This document shows, in pieces, positions 1 through 9,578 of a stretch of DNA of 55,633 bases. Under the pieces are notes generated by a model. That model saw only the letters and a list, made by a program, of their open reading frames with translations. It did not search any database and was not told the DNA's origin. The DNA lies in assembly GCA_026393475.1 (NCBI GenBank), contig JAPLAA010000091.1:1-55633 (forward strand). The letters are read 5' to 3'. This DNA comes from Actinomycetota bacterium. Lineage in GTDB: Bacteria; Actinomycetota; Acidimicrobiia; Acidimicrobiales; Ilumatobacteraceae. Position numbers and translations under genes: made by a program. Position 1 is the first letter of the stretch. Each line of letters opens with the position of its first letter.

Positions 1-1259
1 GCCGCGCTCGACCTCGACACGGCCGACCACCAGGTGGTCACCGAGGCCCTGCGGCTCACCACCCGACTGATCCGCATGACACAGGCGGTCGAACTCGAGG
101 CCGACCTGCGGCTGGTCGCCCTCGCCGAGGCCGACCCCACCATCAACCCCGAGCATCTCGACGCCGCAGCGACGGGCCGTTCACCGTCGAAGGCGACCGC
201 GGCCATCAGGCGGGCGACGGCAGCGCAGACGCTCCCCCATCTCCGTGCCCTGCTCGCCGCCGGTTCGGTCGGCGTCGAACACCTCGACGCCTTCACCACG
301 GCACTCCGGTCGCTGCGCACCGGGCTGCGACCTCGGCTGCTCGCGCAGGAGTCGCAGCTGGCCGGGTTCGCCGCGCACATGACGGCCGAGGAGTTCCGCG
401 CTCGGCTCGATGCCGTGGTCCGCGACATCGAGGGCGACGATGGCGCCGATCGCCTGCAACGCCAGCGGCGGCACATCGGCGCCCGCACGTGGACCGGGCG
501 CGACGGCATGTGGAACATCCACGGCCGCTACGACGCCGAGCGGGCGGTGTCGCTCATCGAAGCGCTCCGTCGGGCCACCGAGGCGCGGTTCCACGGCGAG
601 CACCCCGCCGAGACCCCCGACGATCCGAGACCCCCGACGATCCGCTGCTGCGCCACGAGTTCTTCCAGGCGCTCGGCCTCGCCGATCTCATGCTCGGCGC
701 GGCCGGTGGCAGCGGACGGCCCGAGTTCGTCGTCACCATCGACGAGGAGACGCTGCGCCACGGTCGACACGCCGGCAGCCGCGTCGACTGCGGCCGGGGC
801 ATCCACCTCCCCGTCGAGGCGCTGCAGGCGATCGCCGGCCGAGCGAGGTTCGTCCCGGTCGTGATCGACCGCCACGGTGTGGTCGTCCGTCAGGGACGCC
901 CGGTCCCCACGCTCGACCAGCTCCGCGACTCGCTGCTCCGGCCGGTCCCGCTCGACCACGGCCGCAGCCGTCGCCATGCCTCCCGCGACCAGCGGCGCGC
1001 GCTGCGCGCCATGTACCGGTCGTGCGGCGTCGCGGGGTGCGATCGACACATCGCCGACTGCCAGCCGCACCACATCGAGTACTGGGAACACGGCGGCCCC
1101 ACCGATCTCGCCCTGCTCCTCCCCCTCTGCAAACACCACCACGACCGGTTGCACGCGGAGCAATGGGAGGTCGAGCTGCGGCCCGACCGGTCGCTCGTCG
1201 TCCGTCGCCACGGGGAGGTGATCATGACCACCGGTCCACCGATCGAGCAGTGGGCCTGA
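1..1259 (+). pseudogene. DUF222/HNH endonuclease (13E12 repeat family), frameshifted and 5'-truncated by the window edge
   Basis: The reading frame is open from the first bases of the window, so the true start lies to the left. The upstream part is a helical DUF222-type region. The downstream part carries an HNH nuclease motif at about 1019-1185, with residues CGVAGCDRH, then QPHHIEYWEHGG, then LCKHHHDRLH. The two halves lie in different frames (frame 1 until about 640, frame 3 afterwards). The break coincides with a perfect 17-bp tandem duplication at 610-643. Removing one copy joins the frames into HPAETPDDPLLRHEFFQ, which reads smoothly into the downstream half. DUF222-HNH proteins are multicopy in actinobacteria and resemble the mycobacterial 13E12 repeats. 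The nuclease substrate is unknown. A recent inactivation or a switchable frame is the simplest reading; an assembly error is less likely but possible. Confidence 0.85.
610..643. repeat. 17-bp perfect tandem duplication causing a frameshift
   Basis: The 17-mer GAGACCCCCGACGATCC occurs twice head-to-tail (610-626 and 627-643). As 17 is not a multiple of three, it shifts the frame of the HNH gene; a single copy keeps the gene in frame. This is the signature of replication slippage. Confidence 0.95.
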
Positions 1260-1389
1260 CCGGCCCTGCTCCGGACGAGCAGTCCCCGACCACGATGGCG
1301 GGACCGACAGCCGCGACCTCGGGCAGCAGATCGCCCGCGGGCTCGTCCGCTCCTTGACAACCGAACCCGCCGGGCGGCCGTGGCCAGCC

Positions 1390-1414
1390 GCGGTCGGCCG
1401 CGTGAGCCGACCGC
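1390..1414 (-). terminator. Hairpin downstream of lepA
   Basis: A perfect 9-bp inverted repeat (GCGGTCGGC ... GCCGACCGC) with a 7-nt loop lies a few bases after the lepA stop codon. No U-tract follows on the minus strand, so it is a terminator-like hairpin rather than a classical intrinsic terminator. It could also serve the convergent HNH gene. Confidence 0.45.
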
Positions 1415-1420
1415 CGCTCG

Positions 1421-3205
<1,785 letters not shown>

Positions 3206-3216
3206 GGGGTGTGCTG

Positions 3217-3222
3217 ACTCTA
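3217..3222 (-). promoter_or_regulatory. Putative -10 element of lepA (TAGAGT)
   Basis: TAGAGT on the minus strand ends 11 nt before the lepA ATG. This implies a leaderless or very short-leader transcript. Confidence 0.5.
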
Positions 3223-3233
3223 CCGGCCGCTGA

Positions 3234-3239
3234 TATCAT
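3234..3239 (+). promoter_or_regulatory. Putative -10 element of rpsT (TATCAT)
   Basis: TATCAT lies about 84 nt upstream of the rpsT ATG. If used, it gives a leader of roughly 75 nt containing the ribosome binding site AGGAGA (3305-3310). In other bacteria S20 represses its own translation, so a leader here is plausible. Confidence 0.4.
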
Positions 3240-3322
3240 CCAGGGCTGCTTTGCGCACGCGACGCCTGTCACCAGGGGTCCGAGGAGCGCCGAGCGATCG
3301 ATCGAGGAGACACGAACCCACC

Positions 3323-3577
3323 ATGGCAAACATCAAGAGCCAGAAGAAGCGCATTCTCACCAACGCGAAGGCCGCCGAGCGCAACAAGGCGATCAAGAGC
3401 GAGCTCAAGACCCGCAGCAAGAACGCGGTCAAGAGTGCCGGCGGTGAGGACAGCGACGAGGCCCTGCGTCTCGCCGTCAAGCGTCTCGACATGGCCGCCG
3501 CCAAGGGCGTCATCCACAAGAACCAGGCTGCGCGTCGCAAGAGCCGCCTGATGAAGAAGATCAACGCCGCCGGCTGA
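3323..3577 (+). CDS. rpsT: 30S ribosomal protein S20
   Basis: The 84-residue, Lys/Arg/Ala-rich protein begins [11 protein letters not shown] and ends [13 protein letters not shown], typical of S20, which binds the 5' domain of 16S rRNA. The start at 3323 was chosen over an upstream in-frame codon because it yields the family's usual N-terminus and has AGGAGA 12 nt before it. It lies between divergent lepA and convergent holA, an arrangement (rpsT opposite holA-comEC-comEA) also known from mycobacteria. A strong terminator hairpin follows. Confidence 0.98.
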   Translation: MANIKSQKKRILTNAKAAERNKAIKSELKTRSKNAVKSAGGEDSDEALRLAVKRLDMAAAKGVIHKNQAARRKSRLMKKINAAG

Positions 3578-3615
3578 ACCCGCTGACGAGCGAAGCGTCG
3601 AGCTTCGATCAACCG

Positions 3616-3651
3616 CACGAGCCCGGGTCGACCCCGGGCTCGTGGCGTTTT
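3616..3651 (+). terminator. Intrinsic terminator after rpsT
   Basis: A perfect 12-bp stem (CACGAGCCCGGG / CCCGGGCTCGTG) with a 5-nt loop spans 3616-3644 and is followed by GCGTTTT. It lies between the convergent rpsT and holA ends, so it may act on both strands. Confidence 0.85.
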
Positions 3652-3661
3652 CAGCCCATCG

Positions 3662-4636
3662 TCAGCGCCGAGTGGTTCCCACGAGCTTGGACAACCGGGC
3701 CACCAGCACCTCCATCACCAGCGACTCGGGCCAGTCCTTGGCCCCGCGCAGATCGAGATCGGCCTGGGCGAGCAGGCCGACCGCTCGGGTCACCCCCGTG
3801 CCGCTCAGCTTGCGGTACTGGTCGAGCGCCTTCTTGGCGGGGAAGCCGGGCTTGATGCCGAGCACCGCCGCTGCTGCCCCCTCGTCGCGGGCGTTGGCCC
3901 CGTCGAGCTTGAGCAACTTGGTGTAGTGCCCGTGCAGGATGGCCATCACCTGGAGCGGGTGGCGCCCGCCGCCGCTGGTCATCCGGTGCAACAGCTCGAG
4001 CGAACGGGTCGTGTCACCGCGGTCGATCGCGTCGGTGAGATCCCACGGCGGCACCCCGCCGGCCTCGCCGAGGAACGGTCGGACGTCGTCGACCCGGAGC
4101 TTGGTGGCCGTGCCGTAGGTGCTCACGAGGGTCTCGATCACACCCTGGAGGCGTCCGGCCTCCTCACCCATCCACGCGGCCACCGACTGCATCGCCGGGC
4201 CGTCGAGCTTCAGGCCGGCCGCGGCGAACTGCTGATCGATCCAGGCGCCACGGTCCTTCGCCTTGGTGGGCGCCGCCGTCTCGCTCACCTGCGCCCCCGC
4301 GGCCTTCATCGCATCGCTCAACGACTTGGCGATCCGCCCACCTCCGGCCACCAGCACCAGGTGCGTCGTGGGCAGCGGGTCGGACAGGTAGGCCACCAGC
4401 GGGGCCACGTCCTCGGCGTTGAACCGTCCGATCTCGCGGCCGATCACCACCCGGAACTCGGTGAGGAACGGCGGGGTCTGGGCCGAGTCGACGAGGGCGC
4501 GCATCTCGTAGTCGGGCGCATCGAACTCGTCGACCATCAGCGACCGGTCGCCGTCGGCCACGAGGCGGTGCACCAGCTCGGTGAGGCCGGACAGCACGAG
4601 CGACTCGTCGTCGCCGGAGATGAGATGGACCGTCAT
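3662..4636 (-). CDS. holA: DNA polymerase III delta subunit
   Basis: The 324-residue product is the clamp-loader delta subunit, which opens the beta clamp ring during replisome assembly. It starts MTVHLISGDDESLVLSGLTEL and has the AAA+-like fold without a functional Walker A, as usual for delta. Conserved segments include the GREIGRF region, the SDPLPTTHLVLVAGGG strand and a C-terminal helical collar ending DLRGAKDWPESLVMEVLVARL. The start at 4636 was preferred over an upstream codon because the earlier 39 residues are low-complexity and overlap comEC. It lies 10 bp downstream of comEC, so the two are probably co-transcribed. Confidence 0.93.
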   Translation of the reverse strand: MTVHLISGDDESLVLSGLTELVHRLVADGDRSLMVDEFDAPDYEMRALVDSAQTPPFLTEFRVVIGREIGRFNAEDVAPLVAYLSDPLPTTHLVLVAGGGRIAKSLSDAMKAAGAQVSETAAPTKAKDRGAWIDQQFAAAGLKLDGPAMQSVAAWMGEEAGRLQGVIETLVSTYGTATKLRVDDVRPFLGEAGGVPPWDLTDAIDRGDTTRSLELLHRMTSGGGRHPLQVMAILHGHYTKLLKLDGANARDEGAAAAVLGIKPGFPAKKALDQYRKLSGTGVTRAVGLLAQADLDLRGAKDWPESLVMEVLVARLSKLVGTTRR

Positions 4637-4646
4637 GGGCCACCCA

Positions 4647-6056
4647 TCATGCCCGACTCGTGCGGCTGGGACGCCACCACCACAGCGCCACCAGCACCTG
4701 CACCACCCAGGCCACCACCGCCCAGCCCCCCTCCGGCGTGAGTCGTTCCGCAACGGCCGCGACCGTGGCCACCCAGCGGGTACCGAGCGCCGCCGGCGCC
4801 ATCACCGGCCCGACCAGCCAGCCGGGCAGCAGCGAGGCCACCAGCGCGGTCGGGATGCCGGCCAACATCACGAATCCGGCGACCGGCACCGCGAGCAGGT
4901 TGGTGACGATGCCGAGCGCCGGCATCCGGCCGAACACGAGCAGGCTCGGCAGCAACACCCCGAGCTGAGCACCCACGGTCGACCCCACGGGCACCGCCAA
5001 CCACGACGGGCCCCGCCATCGTGCCGCCAGCCACGGCCCCACGACCGACACCCCAGCGGTCGCGCCGCACGACAGCCAGAACCCCACCGACCACACCAGC
5101 ATCGGGTCGATCAGCACCAGCGCCGTCACCGTGATCGCCAGCACGCGGGGCACCGATCGATCTCGCCCGAGGGCGAACGCGAGCGCACCGATCCCCGCCA
5201 TCGTGCCGGCGCGCACCACCGATGGCTCCACCCGGGTGAGCACGACGAACCAGGCGATCAGCGCCCAGGTGGCGGCGAGGCGCCACCACCGCGACAGGCG
5301 CCGCAGCAGCACGCCGGCGACGGCCAGGGTGTACGCGACGTTCTGCCCGGAGACGGCCGTCAGGTGCGACAGACCGACCGCTCGGAACCGTTCGATCACC
5401 TCCCGCGGTTGGCGGGTGTCGTCGCCCACCACGAGCCCGGTGAACAGGGCGGCGTCGACGGGCGACATCGACGCCTCGGCCGACGATCGCAACCGACTGC
5501 GCAGTCGATTGCTCGCCCGGGCCACGCCGGTACCGGTGGTCGACGCCGCCACCCGTTCGATCTCGAACCGGCCCACCACGTGGCGCACCCGTGCCCGGCG
5601 GTCGTCGGGCGCGAGCGGCGACCGCTGGCCGACGACGGCGACGCGTTCGCCCGCCTGGCGTCGCTCGAGCCGCCGCCGGGCCGAGCCGTAGGCGTAGGTC
5701 TGGAACCGCTCCCCCTCGATCTCGAGCACCACGCCGACGCCTCGACCCACCGGCGCCGGGTCGGTCATGAGCGTCGCCCACCCGGTGAACGGGCCGGTGG
5801 CGCGGGCCTCGGCACGTTCCCAGGCCCGCTCTCCGCACCAGCCCCCGACGACGAGCAACACCCCTGCTCCGAGTGCCACCCAGCGATGTCGACCCAGGAC
5901 GACGGCGATGCCGCTGACCAGGCCCGCCGCGATCACGAGGCCGGCGGACCACCCCGCCCACACGCCCGCGACCGCGGCGATGGCGAGCACGGCCACCGCC
6001 CGGTCGGAGTACCCCTGCCACGTCTCGCCGGGTCCGCTCTCGTACGCTGCGCTCAT
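4647..6056 (-). CDS. comEC: ComEC/Rec2-type DNA uptake channel, short form without the beta-lactamase-like domain
   Basis: The 469-residue product is a multi-pass membrane protein. Two N-terminal hydrophobic segments are followed by a soluble OB-like (DUF4131-type) region (about 80-170). The competence core then carries the conserved GLSHLTAVSGQN motif and about eight membrane segments. It ends right after the competence core, whereas Gram-negative and Bacillus ComEC proteins usually continue with a metallo-beta-lactamase domain. Short forms are known in actinobacteria. ComEC forms the inner-membrane channel for single-stranded DNA uptake. The ATG at 6056 overlaps the start of the divergent gene at 6055; a later start is possible but would cut into the first membrane segment. 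Confidence 0.9.
   Translation of the reverse strand: MSAAYESGPGETWQGYSDRAVAVLAIAAVAGVWAGWSAGLVIAAGLVSGIAVVLGRHRWVALGAGVLLVVGGWCGERAWERAEARATGPFTGWATLMTDPAPVGRGVGVVLEIEGERFQTYAYGSARRRLERRQAGERVAVVGQRSPLAPDDRRARVRHVVGRFEIERVAASTTGTGVARASNRLRSRLRSSAEASMSPVDAALFTGLVVGDDTRQPREVIERFRAVGLSHLTAVSGQNVAYTLAVAGVLLRRLSRWWRLAATWALIAWFVVLTRVEPSVVRAGTMAGIGALAFALGRDRSVPRVLAITVTALVLIDPMLVWSVGFWLSCGATAGVSVVGPWLAARWRGPSWLAVPVGSTVGAQLGVLLPSLLVFGRMPALGIVTNLLAVPVAGFVMLAGIPTALVASLLPGWLVGPVMAPAALGTRWVATVAAVAERLTPEGGWAVVAWVVQVLVALWWWRPSRTSRA
6043..6048 (+). promoter_or_regulatory. Putative -10 element (TACGCT) of the 6055 gene, inside comEC
   Basis: TACGCT ends 6 nt before the ATG at 6055, the spacing seen at other start-proximal hexamers in this window. 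It lies within the first codons of comEC on the opposite strand. Confidence 0.4.
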
Positions 6057-6603
6057 GAATTCGCAGCCCTTCGACCGTGGCGGTGGCGCGTCGAGCGCAC
6101 TCGCCGGGCTCGAGGCGCTCGAGCAGCACCTCGCCCCGGCGCCTCCGCCGCGCCAGGAACCGGTGTCGCCATCACCCCCGGTCGTCGTGCCCGTCCCGCG
6201 GGCAGACCGCGCACGGATCGGCAGGATCCGTCGCACCGGGCCGTTCGTCGCCCTGCTGCTGCCGGCAGCGCTCGGTCTGGTCTCGTTCGTGATGCTGCGC
6301 AGCAGCACGACCACCACCCGCGGGATCGGCGGATTCGTCCTGGCACTGCTCGGCGCACCGCTGTTGCCGGCGTTCGGTGTGCCGATGCGCACCGGTTCGG
6401 GCGCGGTGCTGGCCGCAGCGGCGGCCAGTGCGGTGCTGTGGCTCCTGGTCGGCGCCTTGGCTGCACAACGCGCCACCCGCATCCCCACGTCGGGCTGGGG
6501 ACGGTTCTGGGCCGAGTACCTCTGGCTGTGCCTGTGCGTGTGGGTCGGTGCACTGCTGGCCGTGGTCGCCGCCAACCTCGTGCTCGGCCGCGTGCTGCTC
6601 TGA
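6055..6603 (+). CDS. Small multi-pass membrane protein of unknown function
   Basis: The 182-residue product has a Pro-rich cytoplasmic-type N-terminus (about 1-60) followed by four hydrophobic segments (about 64-80, 87-105, 117-138 and 155-180). I recognise no family. It sits between comEA and comEC but on the opposite strand, interrupting what is usually a contiguous comEA-comEC-holA run. Its ATG and the comEC ATG share the tetramer CATG (6054-6057), so the two genes start back-to-back with no intergenic DNA. Its stop is 3 bp from the comEA stop. Confidence 0.7.
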   Translation: MNSQPFDRGGGASSALAGLEALEQHLAPAPPPRQEPVSPSPPVVVPVPRADRARIGRIRRTGPFVALLLPAALGLVSFVMLRSSTTTTRGIGGFVLALLGAPLLPAFGVPMRTGSGAVLAAAAASAVLWLLVGALAAQRATRIPTSGWGRFWAEYLWLCLCVWVGALLAVVAANLVLGRVLL

Positions 6604-6606
6604 CCG

Positions 6607-7320
6607 TCACAGGCTGACCAACGGTCTGATCGCCTCGAGCTTGGCCGGGCCGATGCCGCGGACATCGCCCAGGGAGTCGATCGATGCGAACGGGCCGTTC
6701 GCCTCCCGATGGGCGACGATCGCCGCCGCGGTGGCCGGCCCCACCCCCGGCAGCGCGTCGAGTTCGTCGACGCTCGCCTCGTTGATCGACACCGGTCCGG
6801 CCGGTCCGGCCGGTTCGCCGGCAGATGCCGGGCCGGTCCCCCCGGTGACGCCGACCGGCACCACCACGCCGTCGCTCACGCGTGGCACGTAGACCCGGTC
6901 GCCGTCGTGGACGGGCGCGGCGAGGTTGATCGCGTCGGCGTGGGCATCGGGGGCCAGCCCGCCGGCGGCGAGCACCGCATCGGCCACCCGGGCATCGATC
7001 GCCAGACGGTGCACCCCGGGCACGGCCACCGCGCCGGCGACGTGCACGACGATCTCGACCGGCGGCGCCTCGGTGGTGGCGGTCGTCGTGCTCGTCACGA
7101 TGCTCGCGATCGTCGTCGTGGCGCCCGCCGCCATCGGCAACGACGCCTCCACCGGAGCCGGCGGCGGCGCGACGAGCCAATAGCCACCGGCGCCGACGAG
7201 CGCCACGGACACCGCGATCGCCACGAGGCGACCGAGACCGAACCACACCACCCAGGCACGCAGTCGCTCCGCAGCGCTGCGGGGTGGGGTCGGCCGGGCG
7301 AGCAACTCCTCCACGGGCAC
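6607..7320 (-). CDS. comEA: ComEA, membrane-anchored DNA receptor for competence
   Basis: The 237-residue product has a short cytoplasmic tail, one membrane segment (about 31-50), a Thr-rich linker, an SLBB domain (about 86-148, beginning VEIVVHVAGAVAVPGVHRL) and a Gly-rich linker. It ends in tandem helix-hairpin-helix motifs (about 172-237, INEASVDELDALPGVGPATA and IDSLGDVRGIGPAKLEAI). This is the standard ComEA layout; the HhH region binds incoming DNA outside the membrane. The GTG start is preceded by GGAGGGAGGT; a second GTG two codons later is an equally good start. Together with comEC it suggests DNA uptake capacity, although no pilus genes are present here. Confidence 0.93.
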   Translation of the reverse strand: MPVEELLARPTPPRSAAERLRAWVVWFGLGRLVAIAVSVALVGAGGYWLVAPPPAPVEASLPMAAGATTTIASIVTSTTTATTEAPPVEIVVHVAGAVAVPGVHRLAIDARVADAVLAAGGLAPDAHADAINLAAPVHDGDRVYVPRVSDGVVVPVGVTGGTGPASAGEPAGPAGPVSINEASVDELDALPGVGPATAAAIVAHREANGPFASIDSLGDVRGIGPAKLEAIRPLVSL

Positions 7321-7365
7321 ACCTCCCTCCGGACTTCACGACGACCGGGGGAGGCGGGCGGGAAC

Positions 7366-7755
7366 CTATCGGGCGGTCACGGCGCCGCCACCTCGGCCAC
7401 CACTGCCGTCCGTCGCCGAGAGATCGTCGGTGACGGCCGTGGCGAGCGAGCGCCGCGAGATCCACGACGCCTCGATCTCGAGCGGGATGCGCAGGTATGC
7501 GCCGTGGTGGTCCTTGCCGTGCAGCCGCCACCACAGGTACGACCCGACGTAGCGCGCCGGGAAGCCGACGAACCCGTAGCGACGCCACTGACGGACGTGC
7601 ACCTGTTCGTGACGGAGCAGCAGCGCCGACTCGGCGTGACCCTCGCGGACGATCACCAGCGAACCGAGCGTGATGCCGTCGGCACCGCGCGGCACCGGCC
7701 CGCCCTCCCAGAGGCGGTAGCCGTCACGACGTTCGATGCGCTGCAGACCGAACAC
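7366..7755 (-). CDS. Small HEXXH-containing protein (putative zinc metallopeptidase-like)
   Basis: The 129-residue product contains HEQVH at residues 49-53, in the context LLLRHEQVHVRQWRRYG, and an acidic candidate third ligand at PLEIEAS (93-95). This is the pattern of a gluzincin zinc site. There is no signal peptide. The C-terminal 25 residues are Gly/Arg-rich and probably disordered. It lies 11 bp after the thioredoxin-TPR gene and 45 bp before comEA, so all three may be co-transcribed. No function is assigned; proteolytic activity is inferred from the motif only. Confidence 0.65.
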   Translation of the reverse strand: MFGLQRIERRDGYRLWEGGPVPRGADGITLGSLVIVREGHAESALLLRHEQVHVRQWRRYGFVGFPARYVGSYLWWRLHGKDHHGAYLRIPLEIEASWISRRSLATAVTDDLSATDGSGGRGGGAVTAR

Positions 7756-7766
7756 GGCTCGACCGG

Positions 7767-8474
7767 TCAGTACAACCGGCTCGTGAGCAGCTTGCGGTAC
7801 TGGGCGGTGCGCGGGTCGTCGGGACCCATCAGCTCGAGGATGTCGACGTACTGCTGACGGGCCTCGTCATCGCCCTTCACCTGATCGAGCAGCACGGTGA
7901 GCTGGTGGTCGAAGTCGTCGGCCGGTTTCTGGCTCAGTCGGGCGGCGGCGGCGACCTTGCGGGTGCGCTCGCTCTCGGGGATGCGGGCCAGCAGCTGCAG
8001 CGCCTCCTCGGCACGACCGTCCTCGACGAGCAGCTCCGCCAAGGCGACGATCACGTCCTCGTTCGCCGGCTCGAGCTCGAGCGCCGCACGCAGGCTCGCC
8101 TCGTCGCCGGCGGCGAGCAGCTGCGACACCTGGAGATCCTCCTCGGTGGGCAGCAGCGACTGCACGAACTGCTCGATCACGTGCTCGGGGTAGGCGCCGA
8201 CGAAACCGTCGATCACCTGACCGTCCTTCAGCGCGTACACGGCGGGGATCGACTGCACCTGGAAGGCCTGGCTGACCCCCGGGTTCTCGTCGACGTTCAC
8301 CTTGGCGAGCACGACCTTGCCGTCGGTCGCATCGGTGACACGTTCGAGGATCGGACCGATGGTGCGACACGGACCGCACCACTCGGCCCACAGATCGACG
8401 ATGACCGGGGTCTGCATCGAACGGTCGATGACCTCGGACTGAAAGGTGACGTCGGTGACATCGATGGCGGGCAT
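7767..8474 (-). CDS. Thioredoxin-TPR protein (CnoX/YbbN-like)
   Basis: The 235-residue product has an N-terminal thioredoxin fold (1-110) with active site WCGPC at residues 32-36 and the cis-Pro region VQSIPAVYAL. A TPR-type helical C-terminus (about 115-235) follows. This architecture matches CnoX/YbbN proteins, which act as cytoplasmic holdases and redox partners. The intact CxxC suggests redox activity. The ATG at 8474 is preceded at 6 nt by TAGCCT, supporting a leaderless start. It is divergent from the kinase-like gene at 8505. Confidence 0.9.
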   Translation of the reverse strand: MPAIDVTDVTFQSEVIDRSMQTPVIVDLWAEWCGPCRTIGPILERVTDATDGKVVLAKVNVDENPGVSQAFQVQSIPAVYALKDGQVIDGFVGAYPEHVIEQFVQSLLPTEEDLQVSQLLAAGDEASLRAALELEPANEDVIVALAELLVEDGRAEEALQLLARIPESERTRKVAAAARLSQKPADDFDHQLTVLLDQVKGDDEARQQYVDILELMGPDDPRTAQYRKLLTSRLY

Positions 8475-8480
8475 GAGGCC

Positions 8481-8486
8481 AGGCTA
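8481..8486 (-). promoter_or_regulatory. Putative -10 (TAGCCT) of the thioredoxin-TPR gene
   Basis: TAGCCT lies 6 nt before the ATG at 8474. It is only 4 bp from the oppositely oriented TACCGT of the next gene, so the two promoters should interfere with each other. Confidence 0.5.
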
Positions 8487-8490
8487 CCGG

Positions 8491-8496
8491 TACCGT
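8491..8496 (+). promoter_or_regulatory. Putative -10 (TACCGT) of the APH-like gene
   Basis: TACCGT lies 8 nt before the ATG at 8505, consistent with leaderless initiation. Confidence 0.5.
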
Positions 8497-8504
8497 TCCC
8501 CACG

Positions 8505-9578
8505 ATGTCCGAGTCACACGCCGCCACGCCCGACAGCCCCTCCGTCGTTGCAGAGGTCCCCGGGATCGCCGTCCCCACCGTCACCGCCTGGCTCGAGACC
8601 AACGTCGACGGTGCCACCGGGCCGTTCCGGTTCGACGCCATCGCGGGCGGCCACTCGAACCTCACCTACCGGGTCACCGGGACCGACGGCACGCGCTACG
8701 TCCTGCGCCGGCCGCCGCTCGGCCATCGCCTCGCCAGCGCCCACGACATGGGTCGCGAGCACAAGATCATCCACGGCCTGCAGCGCTCGAACGTGCCGGT
8801 CGCCCCGGCGCTCGGCTACTGCGCCGACGACGCGGTCAACGACGCGCCGTTCTACGTGATGGGCTTCGTCGACGGCCATGTGCTGCGCGACCGGGTCAGC
8901 TCGGAAGCGGTCCTCTCCCCCGCCGCCCGCCGGCATGCGAGCGAATCGCTGGTCGACACGATGGCGGCCATCCACGCGGTCGACCTGCAGGCCGTCGGCC
9001 TCGACGACCTCGGCAAGCACGAGGGCTACATCGCCCGTCAGCTCAAGCGGTGGTACGGCCAGTGGAACGCCCAGAAGACCCGCGAGCTCGCCGCCGTCGA
9101 CCAGGTGCACGACGAGCTCCTGCGCCGCATCCCCGAGCAGGGCCCCGCCACCATCGTCCACGGCGACTACCGGCTCGACAACTGCATGGTCGGCGACGAC
9201 GGCAGCGTGGTGGCGGTGCTCGACTGGGAGATCTGCACCCTCGGCGATCCGCTCGCCGACCTCGGGCTGCTCCAGGTGTACTGGACCGGCCCCAACGATC
9301 CGCCCAGCGCATGGAACGGGTCGGCCTGCAGCGCCCCCGGCTTCATGGATCGCGCCGAGCTCGCGGTTCGCTACGCCGAGGTCAGCGGGCGCGACGTGTC
9401 GCAGCTGCCGTTCTACGTGTCGTTCGCCTACTGGAAGCTGGCCTGCATCCTCGAAGGCGTCTACGCCCGCTACCTCGGCGGCGCGCTCGGCCAGCGCGAT
9501 CCCGCCGAGCTCGAGCCGTTCAAGCTGCAGGTCGAGGGTGCGGCGGCGATGGCGCTGAGCACCCTGGAGTCGATCTGA
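8505..9578 (+). CDS. APH-family phosphotransferase (ACAD10-like kinase)
   Basis: The 357-residue product has an aminoglycoside phosphotransferase/kinase fold. Visible landmarks are the nucleotide-binding lobe GGHSNLTYRV (about 48-57) and YVLRRPPLG with the probable ATP-contacting Arg. The catalytic loop is HGDYRLDN (about 219-226) and the metal-binding segment is LDWEICTLGDPLADLG. This subtype is common in actinobacteria next to acyl-CoA dehydrogenases and resembles the kinase part of ACAD10, which phosphorylates 4-hydroxy fatty acids or their CoA esters. It is not evidence of antibiotic resistance. Its stop overlaps the start of the PAC2 gene (TGATG), so the two are translationally coupled. 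Confidence 0.88.
   Translation: MSESHAATPDSPSVVAEVPGIAVPTVTAWLETNVDGATGPFRFDAIAGGHSNLTYRVTGTDGTRYVLRRPPLGHRLASAHDMGREHKIIHGLQRSNVPVAPALGYCADDAVNDAPFYVMGFVDGHVLRDRVSSEAVLSPAARRHASESLVDTMAAIHAVDLQAVGLDDLGKHEGYIARQLKRWYGQWNAQKTRELAAVDQVHDELLRRIPEQGPATIVHGDYRLDNCMVGDDGSVVAVLDWEICTLGDPLADLGLLQVYWTGPNDPPSAWNGSACSAPGFMDRAELAVRYAEVSGRDVSQLPFYVSFAYWKLACILEGVYARYLGGALGQRDPAELEPFKLQVEGAAAMALSTLESI

Noticed and set aside
4581..6617. Open frame of about 680 codons antisense to comEC
   Set aside because: Arg/Pro/His-rich translation typical of an antisense frame in high-GC DNA.
8505..9578. Aminoglycoside resistance gene
   Set aside because: The APH fold is shared by many kinases; the sequence resembles ACAD10-like metabolic kinases and lies beside a PAC2 gene, not in a resistance context.
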